Part shown: positions 1-8,526 of the stretch, piece by piece
Layout of the letters: every line of letters starts with the position of its first letter
Position numbering within the stretch: position 1 is the first letter of the stretch
Assembly: GCF_000757485.1 (NCBI RefSeq)
Contig: NZ_JPYO01000034.1
Span: forward strand, 30,566 to 74,720
DNA length: 44,155 nucleotides
DNA from: Achromobacter sp. RTa
GTDB taxonomy: Bacteria > Pseudomonadota > Gammaproteobacteria > Burkholderiales > Burkholderiaceae_B
Direction: 5' to 3'
Program-made: the position numbers and the translations under genes
Notes under the pieces: model-generated
The model's input: the letters and a program-made list of their open reading frames with translations, nothing else
Database searches by the model: none
What the model was told of the DNA's origin: nothing

Positions 1-17
1 CCCCGTCCGCTCCGCCA
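1..17 (+). tRNA. 3' end of a tRNA cut by the window edge, probably tRNA-Asp
   Basis: The first 17 bases match the acceptor end of the complete tRNA-Asp at 382-458 (positions 443-458) except for the first base, which falls in the T loop, and they end in an encoded CCA. This suggests a second copy of tRNA-Asp or a tRNA sharing its acceptor stem. Only the 3' end is present, so the anticodon is not visible. Confidence 0.6.
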
Positions 18-43
18 AAAGCTCTCGTTCAGGGTCTTTCAAG

Positions 44-72
44 AGCTCCGTATTCGGGGCTTTTTGCTTTTT
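44..72 (+). terminator. intrinsic terminator after the partial tRNA
   Basis: A 7-bp stem (44-50 with 55-61, one G-T pair) with a 4-nt loop is followed by two T runs (61-65 and 68-72). It would end the transcript carrying the upstream tRNA. Confidence 0.65.
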
Positions 73-120
73 AGGGTGTAAGGCCTGGTTGCCGGCGGTT
101 TGTGGCAACGAGGATTCCTG

Positions 121-196
<76 letters not shown>

Positions 197-236
197 GTCC
201 AAAGCGAAGAACGCAGTACGAGTTTTGCAGTTCCAG

Positions 237-312
237 GTCCCCTTCGTCTAGAGGCCTAGGACATCACCCTTTCACGGTGAGTACAGGGGTTCGAATCCCC
301 TAGGGGACGCCA
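237..312 (+). tRNA. tRNA-Glu (anticodon TTC)
   Basis: A 76-nt cloverleaf. Acceptor GTCCCCT pairs with AGGGGAC (302-308), the discriminator is G309 and CCA is encoded at 310-312. The anticodon stem TCACC/GGTGA encloses loop CTTTCAC, giving anticodon TTC. It is the middle gene of the Ala-Glu-Asp array. Confidence 0.97.
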
Positions 313-381
313 GTTCGCTGGCACGCAGTACCCGTTGCCTTGACGCCGCAACGTATTGAAGAAGTGAAAGCACACCGCTGC

Positions 382-458
382 GGAGCGGTAGTTCAGTTGG
401 TTAGAATACCGGCCTGTCACGCCGGGGGTCGCGGGTTCGAGTCCCGTCCGCTCCGCCA
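382..458 (+). tRNA. tRNA-Asp (anticodon GTC)
   Basis: A 77-nt cloverleaf. Acceptor GGAGCGG pairs with CCGCTCC (448-454), the discriminator is G455 and CCA is encoded at 456-458. The anticodon stem CCGGC/GCCGG encloses loop CTGTCAC, giving anticodon GTC. It is the last tRNA of the array and is followed directly by a terminator. Confidence 0.97.
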
Positions 459-469
459 AAGATCATGGA

Positions 470-503
470 AAGCCTTGTAAAGCCCTTGCTTACAAGGCTT
501 TTG
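470..503 (+). terminator. intrinsic terminator of the tRNA array
   Basis: A perfect 11-bp stem (470-480 with 490-500) and a 9-nt loop, ending in a short T run (499-502). It lies 11 nt after tRNA-Asp and separates the tRNA array from the TRAP operon. Confidence 0.8.
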
Positions 504-624
504 TCATTTCCGGCCCCATTCAGGCAAGCCCGCCTGCGTGCACGCCGCCTTCCCGCGCAGCAACGCCCGCGCAACCCTCCCCCTCCTTCCGCAAGACGCC
601 TGCGCGCCCGCCTAGGGCTTACCC

Positions 625-649
625 TTAAATATGTTGTTAATATATTTAA
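625..649. promoter_or_regulatory. candidate GntR operator upstream of the TRAP operon
   Basis: A perfect 8-bp inverted repeat, TTAAATAT (625-632) and ATATTTAA (642-649), with a 9-nt spacer in an AT-rich patch of an otherwise GC-rich region. It overlaps a -10-like hexamer TTTAAT (645-650). A repeat of the same build (7-bp arms, 9-nt spacer) lies upstream of the GntR gene at 6838-6860. The rest of the gap 504-708 shows nothing further. Confidence 0.6.
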
Positions 650-708
650 TGGATATTAGACTGTCGCCGCAAAGACCGGTTCGATTTCCACATCCACAAG
701 GGGAAAAC

Positions 709-1764
709 ATGAAAACATTGATCCGCGTATTGGCTGCCACTGTCGTCTCGGCATGCGCCGCCGGTTCCGCCGTTGCGGCCGACGTCACCTGGCGAGTTCC
801 GACCTCGGTTCCGGAAGGCTCGCCCTTCTACAAGAATTTCCTCGAACGCTTTGCCTCCAACGCCAAGACGCTGACCGGCGGACGGGTGGAGATCCAGCCC
901 TTTGGCGCGGGCGTGATCGTGCCGGCGCTGAAAGTGTTCGATGCGGTGCAGGACGGCGTGGTCGAAGCCGGCCATTCCACCTCCAGCTACCTGGTCAACC
1001 AGAACCCGGAAAACGCCATCTTCTCGGGCTTCCCCGGCGGCATGGGCCCCGACGCCTACAAGGCCTGGCTGTACGAAGGCGGCGGCAAGCAGCGGCTCGA
1101 AAAGCTGCGCGCCAGCCAGGGCCTGAAGACCATGATCGTGGGGATCGGTTCGTCGGAGATCATGGCGCACGCCAACAAGCCGATCCGCAACGCCGAAGAC
1201 CTGAAGAACCTGAAATACCGCACTTCGGGCCCTTGGGCGGAGGTGATGCGCGACTACTTCGGCGCGGTGCCGACCGTGGTGCCGCCGGGCGAGACCTACA
1301 CCCTGCTGCAGCGCAAGGGCGTGGACGCAGTGGAATGGGCGCCGCCGTCGGCCAACATGCCCGAGGGCTTCCACCAGGCCGCCAAGTACATCGTGGTGCC
1401 CGGCGTGCACCAGCCCACGTTCATGTGGGAAGTGGTCGTGAAGAAGGAGACCTGGGACAAGGTTCCCGCCGACCTGAAGCCGCTGATCGAGGCAGCCGCC
1501 GAACTCACGACGCAACAAGGACTGGACCACTTCTACGACGCCGACATGAAGGCCATGGCGAAGTACCGCAGCGGCCGCAACGAGATCATCACGCTCGGCC
1601 CGGAATTCGTGAAGCAGCTTTCCGATGCGGGCAACGACTGGATGCGCAAGACGGCCGAAGCGCAAAAGGCCGCCGGCAAGCCGGACATGGCCGAGGTGCT
1701 GGCTGATTACCAGGCCTATCACGAGCGCTGGAAGGCCGAGAGCGGCTACCTGGTTCGCAACTGA
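709..1764 (+). CDS. TRAP transporter substrate-binding protein (DctP family)
   Basis: Extracytoplasmic receptor of a tripartite ATP-independent periplasmic transporter. It captures a carboxylate-type solute in the periplasm and hands it to the membrane subunits encoded next. The 351-residue protein starts with a Sec signal peptide (MKTLIRVL, a hydrophobic stretch, then an AVAA-D cleavage region near residue 24). It continues with the SBP_bac_7 fold, including the NLKYRTSGPWAEVM segment that in this family carries the conserved substrate-binding arginine. The ATG at 709 was chosen over the upstream in-frame ATG at 631 because it has a ribosome site (AAGGGGA, about 698-704) and begins a proper signal peptide. 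The substrate cannot be read from sequence. The downstream lyase and aldehyde dehydrogenase suggest a sugar-acid or keto-acid. Confidence 0.93.
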   Translation: MKTLIRVLAATVVSACAAGSAVAADVTWRVPTSVPEGSPFYKNFLERFASNAKTLTGGRVEIQPFGAGVIVPALKVFDAVQDGVVEAGHSTSSYLVNQNPENAIFSGFPGGMGPDAYKAWLYEGGGKQRLEKLRASQGLKTMIVGIGSSEIMAHANKPIRNAEDLKNLKYRTSGPWAEVMRDYFGAVPTVVPPGETYTLLQRKGVDAVEWAPPSANMPEGFHQAAKYIVVPGVHQPTFMWEVVVKKETWDKVPADLKPLIEAAAELTTQQGLDHFYDADMKAMAKYRSGRNEIITLGPEFVKQLSDAGNDWMRKTAEAQKAAGKPDMAEVLADYQAYHERWKAESGYLVRN

Positions 1765-1785
1765 CGCGCGGCGAGGAAGGCGATC

Positions 1786-2301
1786 ATGCTCGATGTCCTG
1801 GCCCGGTTTGCCAACGGCGTGTCCCGATTCGCTTCCCTGCTGGCCAGCATATCGGCGGCAGTGCTGACCCTGGCGATGGTGTACGAAGTCTTCGCGCGCT
1901 ATGTGTTCGACGCGCCGACGGTGTGGGCGTTCGACATCGCCTACATGAGCAACGGCGCGGTGTTCCTGCTGGGCATGGCCTATGTCCTGCGGGAAGACGC
2001 CCATATCCGCATCGACGTGCTGCGCAACCGCTTGCCGGCCCGCTTCAACAACGCGGTCCAGGGCGTCGCCTACCTGCTGATCCTGGCGCCGCTGTTCGGC
2101 GTGCTGTCCTCGATCGCCGTCTCGCACACCTGGCGCGCCTGGGTGCGCCACGAAGTCGAGACGGTCAGCCCCTGGGCGCCGGTGATGTGGCCTTTCTATC
2201 TGCTGATCGCGATCGGCCTGATCGCGATGACCCTGCAACTCGCGTCCGAGGGCCTGCGCGCCTTTGCCGGCCAGCGCTCCCCCGCCGCGAAGGAACATTG
2301 A
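1786..2301 (+). CDS. TRAP transporter small membrane subunit (DctQ family)
   Basis: A 171-residue integral membrane protein with the four-helix DctQ layout. Helices lie near residues 18-38, 48-66, 92-112 and 135-155. Typical motifs are the EVFARYVF-type segment after helix 1 and the LREDAHIRID segment after helix 2. It bridges the binding protein and the large permease subunit. The start at 1786 is preceded by AGGAAGG (1774-1780). Its stop codon overlaps the next start by one base (TGATG), which indicates translational coupling to the DctM subunit. Confidence 0.93.
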   Translation: MLDVLARFANGVSRFASLLASISAAVLTLAMVYEVFARYVFDAPTVWAFDIAYMSNGAVFLLGMAYVLREDAHIRIDVLRNRLPARFNNAVQGVAYLLILAPLFGVLSSIAVSHTWRAWVRHEVETVSPWAPVMWPFYLLIAIGLIAMTLQLASEGLRAFAGQRSPAAKEH

Positions 2302-3620
2302 TGAATCCGACTGTCGCAGCGTTGATGTTCCCGGGGATGTTCCTGCTGATCTTCCTGGGCATCCCGGTTTCCCTTTCCCTGATCATCCCCGCCCTCATCG
2401 CCGGCTGGTTCGCCTTCGGCGGGAATGTCTTCAACCAGCTCTACGGCGGGCTTTACTCGGCCGCCACCAATTACATCCTGTCCGCGATCCCCATGTTCGT
2501 GCTGATGGGCGCCATCCTGGAACGCTCTGGGATCGCGGCGCGCCTGTTCCGCACCATGCAGCTCTGGCTGGGGCGCCTGCCGGGCGGCCTGGCCGTGGCG
2601 ACCATCGCCATGGGCGCGACCTTTGCGGCGGCCGCCGGCGTGGTCGGCGCGGTCGAGGTCATGGTGGGGCTGATGGCCATCCCCGCGATGCAGCGCTTTC
2701 GCTACGACAACTCGCTGATCGCGGGAACCATCTGCGCCGGCGGCTCGCTCGGCACGATGATTCCGCCGTCGGTGGTGGCCGTGGTGTATGCCTCGCTGGC
2801 GCAGGTTTCGGTGGGCGAACTGTTCGCCGCCATGCTGTTCCCCGGACTGATCATGGTAGGGCTGTTCGTCCTGTACATCATCGGCGTTTGCGTGCTGAAC
2901 CCGAAGAAAGGCCCGCCCGCCGACGCCGAGGACATGCGACTGCCGCTGGCAGCCAAGCTGCGTATCACGCTGAGCGGGCTCGTGCCCACGATGCTGCTGA
3001 TCTTCGCCGTGCTGGGTTCGCTGATGGCGGGCATCGCCTCGCCGACCGAGGCGGCCGCCGTGGGCGCCGTCGGCGCCTTGATCCTGTGCATCTGCTACGG
3101 CCAGTTCAGCCTGTCGATGATGCGCGAGTCCCTGGCGATCACGGTCCGCATTTCGGCGATGATCCTGCTGATCGTGGCCGGCGGCATCATGTTCACCGGC
3201 ATCTTCGCGGCCAACGGCGGCTCGCGCCTGATCCAGGGCCTGACGTCGGACCTGGGCCTGGGCGTCAACGGCACGCTGGTCCTGTTCCTGTGCATCGTCT
3301 TCCTGCTGGGTTTCGTCCTGGACTGGACGGCCAATGTGCTGATCTGCGTGCCGCTGTTCCTGCCCGTCCTCACGGCCGCGGGCGTCGATCCGATCTGGTT
3401 CGGCACGCTGGTGATCATCGTGATCCAGACGAGCTACCTCACGCCGCCCATGGCCTCGTCGATTTTCTACCTGCTGTCGATCGCCCCGCCGGACATGAAG
3501 TACGGCCAGGTGTGCAGGGGCGTGGTGCCCTTCATCCTGGTGCAGTTCGTGACGCTGGCGATCGTGGCGCTGTTCCCCGCCTTGGCGACCTGGCTGCCGC
3601 AGCGCATCGTGGGCTTCTGA
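2301..3620 (+). CDS. TRAP transporter large permease subunit (DctM family)
   Basis: A 439-residue polytopic membrane protein that forms the ion-coupled transport channel of the TRAP system. It has many hydrophobic helices and DctM-family signatures such as GGSLGTMIPPSV, SPTEAAAVGA and TPPMASSIFYL. The start overlaps the stop of the small subunit by one base. The length is normal for the family. It completes a full DctP-DctQ-DctM set in operon order. Confidence 0.94.
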   Translation: MNPTVAALMFPGMFLLIFLGIPVSLSLIIPALIAGWFAFGGNVFNQLYGGLYSAATNYILSAIPMFVLMGAILERSGIAARLFRTMQLWLGRLPGGLAVATIAMGATFAAAAGVVGAVEVMVGLMAIPAMQRFRYDNSLIAGTICAGGSLGTMIPPSVVAVVYASLAQVSVGELFAAMLFPGLIMVGLFVLYIIGVCVLNPKKGPPADAEDMRLPLAAKLRITLSGLVPTMLLIFAVLGSLMAGIASPTEAAAVGAVGALILCICYGQFSLSMMRESLAITVRISAMILLIVAGGIMFTGIFAANGGSRLIQGLTSDLGLGVNGTLVLFLCIVFLLGFVLDWTANVLICVPLFLPVLTAAGVDPIWFGTLVIIVIQTSYLTPPMASSIFYLLSIAPPDMKYGQVCRGVVPFILVQFVTLAIVALFPALATWLPQRIVGF

Positions 3621-3697
3621 ACAAACCTGGTTTGCGGGCCCGCGCGGCCTCGCTTTTGCCCGGCGATACGGGCGCTTTTTCTGCAATAGGAAGACGT

Positions 3698-4573
3698 ATG
3701 AATATCGAAGGAGTCCTGGTACCCATCGTGACGCCGTTCGGCGCGGACGGCCGCGTGAATGCCGATGCCCTGCGGCAGCTGGTGGAACGCTTCGTGGAAG
3801 CGGGCGTGGCCGGCATCGTGGCCTGCGGCACGACCGGCGAGTTCTACGCCCTGGAGGACGCCGAGCGCGAGCTGGTGCTGCGCACGGTGGCGGAGGCCGC
3901 AAGCGGACGCATCACGCTGATCGCCGGCATCAATGCGCTCTCCACGCCCGAAGCGATCCGCAACGCCCAGCAAGCCCGGGAACTGGGCTATGAAGGCCTG
4001 ATGCTGACCGCCCCGCCGTACAGCCTGCCCGAGCAGGCGGGCATCCTGCAGCATTTCCGCACCGTGGCGGCCGCCACGCCGCTGCCCATCATCCTGTACG
4101 ACTTCCCGGCCCGCATCGGCGTGCAGATCGCAGTGGAAACGGTGATCGAACTGGCCCGTATCCCGAACATCATCGGCATCAAGGAAAGCAGCGGCAACTT
4201 CAACCGCGCGCTCGCGCTGATCCAGGCCCGCATTCCGGATTTCCAGATCATCAGCGGCTCCGACGACATGGCCGCCGACTTCCTGTTCTGGGGCGTGCGC
4301 AGCTGGATCAGCGGCGGTGCCAACGTGTTCCCCGCCGAACAGGCAGCCATGGTCAAGGCGGCCGCCGAACAACGCTGGGATGACGTCCGCGCGCTGATGA
4401 GCGGCATGTACCCCGTGATCCAGGCGATGGAATCCGGCGACTACAACCAGAAGGCCAAGCTCGGCTGCCGCCGCCACGGCGTCGACGCCGGGACGGTGCG
4501 CCTGCCGCTGGCGCCCTTGTCGGCCGAGGACGAGCGCGCGTTCCTGGCCATGCTCGATGCCTACCAGGGATAG
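3698..4573 (+). CDS. DapA/NanA-family lyase or dehydratase
   Basis: A 291-residue class I aldolase-fold enzyme of the dihydrodipicolinate synthase superfamily. Visible signatures are GTTGEFY (44-50), the catalytic Tyr134 in YDFPAR and the Schiff-base Lys162 in IKESSG. The ATG at 3698 follows an AGGAAG site (3688-3693). The gene lies between a TRAP transporter and an aldehyde dehydrogenase, so a catabolic role is more likely than lysine synthesis. A keto-acid lyase, or a dehydratase of the 5-keto-4-deoxyglucarate or 2-keto-3-deoxyarabonate type whose semialdehyde product the dehydrogenase would oxidise, would fit. The family is certain; the substrate is inference. Confidence 0.88.
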   Translation: MNIEGVLVPIVTPFGADGRVNADALRQLVERFVEAGVAGIVACGTTGEFYALEDAERELVLRTVAEAASGRITLIAGINALSTPEAIRNAQQARELGYEGLMLTAPPYSLPEQAGILQHFRTVAAATPLPIILYDFPARIGVQIAVETVIELARIPNIIGIKESSGNFNRALALIQARIPDFQIISGSDDMAADFLFWGVRSWISGGANVFPAEQAAMVKAAAEQRWDDVRALMSGMYPVIQAMESGDYNQKAKLGCRRHGVDAGTVRLPLAPLSAEDERAFLAMLDAYQG

Positions 4574-4583
4574 GGGAACCGCC

Positions 4584-6065
4584 ATGCCGCAAGCCAAAGA
4601 GCAGATTTTCGAGCAGGCCCGCGCCGGGCAGCTATGGGCGGGCAATCTGATTCCCGGCCATGCCGCGCCGGGGGCCCGTCTCGAGAACACCACGCCCATC
4701 GACAACAGCGTGATCGGTTCGATCGAAGCCGGCACGGCTGCCGACGTGGACCGCGCCGTGCAGGCCGCCCGCGCCAGCTTCAAATCGGGCGAGTGGTCGG
4801 GCCTGGCGCCGGCCGAACGCAAGCGCATCATGCTGGCCTGGGCCGGCCTGCTGGCCGAGCACGCCGAAGAACTGGCCGCGCTGGACTGCGTGGACGCCGG
4901 CAAGCCGATCACCGAATGCCTGAATACCGACATGCCGGCCACGCTGGACACGTTCCGCTGGTATGCCGAAGCCGTGGATAAGTGCTTCGGACGCATCTCG
5001 CCGACGGGACCCGAGGCGCTGGGCCTGATCGTGAAGGAACCCATAGGCGTCGTGGGCGCGGTGCTGCCGTGGAATTTCCCGGCGCAGATGTATGCCTGGA
5101 AGGTGGCCCCGGCTCTTGCTGCGGGCAATTCCGTGATCGTCAAGCCCGCCGAGCTGACCTCCCTGAGCGCCTACCGCATGACCCAGCTCGCCCATCAGGC
5201 CGGCATACCGGCAGGCGCCCTGATACTAGTCACGGGTCTGGGCGAAACCGTCGGCCAGGCCATCGGCCGCCATATGGGCGTGGACGTGGTGTCGTTCACC
5301 GGTTCGACCGAGGTGGGAAGGTATTTCCTCAAGTATTCCGCCGAGAGCAATCTCAAGGAAATCGTGCTGGAATGCGGCGGCAAGAGCCCCCAGGTGATTT
5401 TCGACGACGCCGACCTGGACGGCCTGGTCGATCACGTGCTCGCCGCGGCCTTCTGGAACATGGGAGAGAACTGCAGTTGCGGTTCGCGCCTGATCGTGCA
5501 GGCCGGAATCAAGGACGCCCTGCTCGACCGGCTGCGCCAGCGCCTCTCGGAATGGAAAGTGGGCCTGCCCACCGAGGCCGACGTCAAGATCGGGCCGATG
5601 ATCGAACGCGCGCATTTCGACAAGGTGCGCGGCTTCCTGGACAACGCGGCGGCCGATGGCGCCCGCCTGATCCATGGCGGGCGCATCCATTCGGAACTGG
5701 GCAGCGGCTGGTACGTCGAACCGACGATCTTCGACGCCGTGGGGGCGGACTCGCGTCTGTTCCAGGAAGAGGTCTTCGGCCCGATCCTGGCGGTGACGCC
5801 ATTCGAGACCGAAGCCGAGGCCATTGAACTGGCCAACAACAGCCAGTATGGCCTCGCGGCCTCGCTGTACACCCGCGACGTACGCCGCGCGCAACGCGTG
5901 GCGCGAGCCATCCAGGCCGGCACCGTGTCGGTCAACGGCTTCTCGGAAGGCGACATCACCACGCCGTTCGGCGGCTACAAGCAGTCGGGCTTCGGCGGCC
6001 GCGACAACGGCCTGGAAGCGCTGGATCAATACCAGCAGGTCAAGACCATCTGGTATGTGAACTGA
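4584..6065 (+). CDS. NAD(P)-dependent aldehyde dehydrogenase (ALDH superfamily)
   Basis: A 493-residue cytosolic aldehyde dehydrogenase that oxidises an aldehyde to a carboxylate. Catalytic residues are all present: Asn164 in PWNFP, Lys187 in VKPAE, Glu263 in LECGGKSP and the nucleophile Cys297 in GENCSCGSR. Overall it resembles PuuC/betaine-aldehyde type enzymes. The ATG at 4584 is preferred over an in-frame ATG at 4557 because AGGGGAA lies at 4572-4578, just after the lyase stop. It is the last gene of the TRAP operon and probably oxidises the semialdehyde made by the lyase. The substrate is not determinable from sequence. Confidence 0.92.
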   Translation: MPQAKEQIFEQARAGQLWAGNLIPGHAAPGARLENTTPIDNSVIGSIEAGTAADVDRAVQAARASFKSGEWSGLAPAERKRIMLAWAGLLAEHAEELAALDCVDAGKPITECLNTDMPATLDTFRWYAEAVDKCFGRISPTGPEALGLIVKEPIGVVGAVLPWNFPAQMYAWKVAPALAAGNSVIVKPAELTSLSAYRMTQLAHQAGIPAGALILVTGLGETVGQAIGRHMGVDVVSFTGSTEVGRYFLKYSAESNLKEIVLECGGKSPQVIFDDADLDGLVDHVLAAAFWNMGENCSCGSRLIVQAGIKDALLDRLRQRLSEWKVGLPTEADVKIGPMIERAHFDKVRGFLDNAAADGARLIHGGRIHSELGSGWYVEPTIFDAVGADSRLFQEEVFGPILAVTPFETEAEAIELANNSQYGLAASLYTRDVRRAQRVARAIQAGTVSVNGFSEGDITTPFGGYKQSGFGGRDNGLEALDQYQQVKTIWYVN

Positions 6066-6077
6066 GCCTTGCTCAAT

Positions 6078-6104
6078 GGCGCGGGCCTTCGCAAAGCCCG
6101 CGCC
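6078..6104. terminator. GC-rich hairpin between convergent genes
   Basis: A 9-bp perfect stem (GGCGCGGGC at 6078-6086, GCCCGCGCC at 6096-6104) with a 9-nt loop between the aldehyde dehydrogenase and the convergent GntR gene. There is no T run on either strand, so it may be a weak bidirectional terminator or a 3'-end stabiliser. The same stem sequence recurs at 30974-30996. Confidence 0.5.
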
Positions 6105-6108
6105 GCTG

Positions 6109-6765
6109 TCACCCTTCGATCACCGTGTGGGTGAATTCCGTCAGGTAGCTCATCAATGCGTCCGCGCCCGCCATGGCCCGCTCCGGGTCATTGGCGTGGA
6201 TGCCTTCGGCCTCCATCAGGTGGCACTGCGCGCCGCGCTCCAGATCGCCTTCATGCTGGAAGGCGTACCAGAAGCGCCGGCACTGGATGATCATGGGAAT
6301 GATCGCCTGCACCGCATAGGGGTTGCGGCTGGCTTCGTGATTGACCCTGTCCAGGGCCTGGTCGGCGTGCATGTAGCCGGCCAGGTCCCCGCGCCCCGCC
6401 GCATCGACCATGTCGTGCGCATGCTGAAGCAGCTTGGCGCGCTGCTCCGGCGTGGCGCGCCGCGCCGAGGACATGGCGATCAGGCGCTCCAGGACCCGGC
6501 GGGTTTCGATCAGGATCAGGTGCTCCGCGATGCGGATCTCGCTCACCCGCAGGCCGCGGCGCGGCTGCTGTTCGATCAGGCCGCTGGCGACCAGGCGCAT
6601 CAAGGCCTCGCGGATGGGCGTGCGGCCCAGGCCGGTCAACTGGATCAGGTCGCTTTCCACGATAGGTTGGTTGGGCTCGAGCTTGAGCGTGGCGATCATT
6701 TGCTCGATCGCGTCGTAAGCGGCTTCGGTCGCACGAGTTTTGACGATGGGAGGGGAGTGATTCAT
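6109..6765 (-). CDS. FadR-family GntR transcriptional regulator
   Basis: A 218-residue regulator. The N-terminal winged helix-turn-helix (about residues 10-75, with the GRTPIREALMRLVASGLIE recognition region) is followed by an all-helical FCD ligand-binding domain (about 80-210) that normally senses a carboxylate, often through a metal site. It converges on the TRAP-lyase-dehydrogenase operon and is its likely repressor. Inverted repeats of matching build lie upstream of both units. Start ATG at 6765; an in-frame alternative is not obvious. Confidence 0.92.
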   Translation of the reverse strand: MNHSPPIVKTRATEAAYDAIEQMIATLKLEPNQPIVESDLIQLTGLGRTPIREALMRLVASGLIEQQPRRGLRVSEIRIAEHLILIETRRVLERLIAMSSARRATPEQRAKLLQHAHDMVDAAGRGDLAGYMHADQALDRVNHEASRNPYAVQAIIPMIIQCRRFWYAFQHEGDLERGAQCHLMEAEGIHANDPERAMAGADALMSYLTEFTHTVIEG

Positions 6766-6837
6766 GGAAACAATGACCAGGATCCTGCGAGAGTCGAGCG
6801 CGCCTCGCGGAAGCTGGGAAGCTCCCTGCAGCGATCG

Positions 6838-6860
6838 TTAATATTTTTTAAGTATATTAA
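6838..6860. promoter_or_regulatory. candidate autoregulatory GntR operator
   Basis: A perfect 7-bp inverted repeat, TTAATAT (6838-6844) and ATATTAA (6854-6860), with a 9-nt spacer, 73 bp upstream of the GntR start. It overlaps a minus-strand -10-like hexamer TATACT (6856 to 6851). Spacer length and arm composition match the site at 625-649. The remaining gap between the GntR and PAS-LuxR genes (6766-7032) holds no other clear structure. Confidence 0.58.
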
Positions 6861-7032
6861 ATTCCCGATCTCCTCGCCTAGGGTCCGCCGCAAAACTATC
6901 CCATTGTCGGACCCGGGACTGCCACAGGCTGCGGCCCCCCCTACGCTCAGACTCGTCCGTTTCGCCATCTGGACAGCGGAACAACGCGCCTTCATTCTTT
7001 GCGTTCGTGCCCCGCGAAATGAAGAGGACTAC

Positions 7033-8526
7033 GTGACCGAGAACGCCACCGCCCCCCATGCGCGCCACCAGCATCTGCAAAGTATCGCCGCCGGCTTGAA
7101 CGAGGGCATCATCCTGCTGGAAGCTAACGGGACCATCGCGTGGGCCAATGCCAGCGCTCTCGGCCTCCACGGCACCGACAAGCTGGCAGACCTGGGGGAC
7201 ACGCCTTCCGGCTACCGCAAACGCTACGTCCTCTCCCACCGCAACCACCACCGGGTAGCCGCCCGCCAGTATCCGCTGGACCGCCTGGCGGCGGCCGAAC
7301 CGTTCGAGGACCTGCTGCTGGACCTGGCGCGCAAGGACGACAAGGAATTCGTGCGGCGCGTGCGCGCGAGCGGCCTGCGCCTTCAAGGCGGCGACGGCGC
7401 GGACTACCGGGTGCTGATCCTGCACGACCAGACCGGACGCCCCGACCCCGGCGAAGGCATGGAACGCGCCTTCGACGCCAATCCCGCTCCCGCCCTGCTC
7501 TGTCGGCTGCACGATCTGCACTGCGTGAAAGTGAATCAGGGGTTCCTCGAAATGACAGGCTGGACGCGCGAAGCCGTCCTGGGAAAATCGGCTGTCGAGC
7601 TCGACGTACTGGGAGGCGGCGAGGACAAGGAGCTCGCGATCGCCCGCCTCAGCCAGGGGTTGGCCATCCCCCCGCGCGAGGGCCTGGTGAAGCTGGCGCG
7701 AGGCGGCGAAAAATGCGTAATCGCGTTCGGGCAGCCGGTCGACCCGGACGGCGTGCCGTGCATGTTGTTCACCTTCATCGACATGGACTCGCGCAAACGC
7801 GCCGAGCTGGCCCTGCGGGGCAGCGAAGAGCGCTATTCGCAGGCCTTTCGCCTGGCGCCGGCGCCGATGGCGCTATGCCACGCCGACGACCTTCATGTGC
7901 AGGAAGCCAATGACGCCTTCGCGGCTGCCATCGGCGCGGACGTCGAGGGCTGCGTCGGGGTGCCGCTGCCCGAACTGGGCCTGCATGCCAGCGAAGACAT
8001 CGCCGCGAGCCTGAAAGGCAGCGAGGGCTTCCGCAATCGGGAAGCCGCGCTGATCGCACGGGACGGCGCACAACTGGATTGCCTGGTGTCGGCCGCCCCG
8101 GTCAAGATCGGCGGCGTGCCGCATGTGCTGGTGCTGATGCAGGACATCACCGAGCGCAGGCGTTCCGAGACCGAATTGCTGACCGCCATCGAGGCCGTCA
8201 TGCAGGACACGTCCTCATTCAGCCGCGGCATCATCGAAAAGCTGGCGCAATTGCGCCAGCCCGCCCCCGCGACGCTCGACGCCGCGGAGCTCGCCCAGCT
8301 CACCTCGCGCGAACGCGAAGTCCTGGGGCTGATGTGCCAGGGCCACGACGACGACGGCATCGCCAGGCATCTGAAACTGTCGCGCAATACCGTGCGCAAT
8401 CATGTGGCCACCATCTACAGCAAGATCGGCGTGCACCGCCGCAGCGCCGCCATCGTCTGGGCGCGCGATCGCGGCATCACCGGCCGCGAGGCCGCCCGCA
8501 AAAGCGACAAGCGGGGCCAGGGCTGA
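7033..8526 (+). CDS. PAS-domain LuxR-type transcriptional regulator
   Basis: A 497-residue cytosolic regulator with three PAS-like sensory modules (about residues 15-130, 140-255 and 265-380; the last ends in the characteristic DITERR). A C-terminal LuxR/FixJ helix-turn-helix follows (about 420-480, TSREREVLGLM ... LSRNTVRNHVATIYSKIGV). There is no receiver or kinase domain and no membrane segment, so signal input must go through the PAS domains. The start is uncertain. I chose GTG 7033, preceded by GAAGAGG (7021-7027), because the frame upstream lacks a good start near a ribosome site. It is divergent from the GntR gene but no shared function is evident. Confidence 0.8.
   Translation: MTENATAPHARHQHLQSIAAGLNEGIILLEANGTIAWANASALGLHGTDKLADLGDTPSGYRKRYVLSHRNHHRVAARQYPLDRLAAAEPFEDLLLDLARKDDKEFVRRVRASGLRLQGGDGADYRVLILHDQTGRPDPGEGMERAFDANPAPALLCRLHDLHCVKVNQGFLEMTGWTREAVLGKSAVELDVLGGGEDKELAIARLSQGLAIPPREGLVKLARGGEKCVIAFGQPVDPDGVPCMLFTFIDMDSRKRAELALRGSEERYSQAFRLAPAPMALCHADDLHVQEANDAFAAAIGADVEGCVGVPLPELGLHASEDIAASLKGSEGFRNREAALIARDGAQLDCLVSAAPVKIGGVPHVLVLMQDITERRRSETELLTAIEAVMQDTSSFSRGIIEKLAQLRQPAPATLDAAELAQLTSREREVLGLMCQGHDDDGIARHLKLSRNTVRNHVATIYSKIGVHRRSAAIVWARDRGITGREAARKSDKRGQG

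Noticed and set aside
646..2298. Very long open frames antisense to real genes (also 3467-5143, 14058-15530, 15681-18011, 25734-28649)
   Set aside because: They are rich in Arg, His, Gly, Ala and Gln without recognisable domains and lie fully antisense to clear genes; such frames are a by-product of high GC at third positions.
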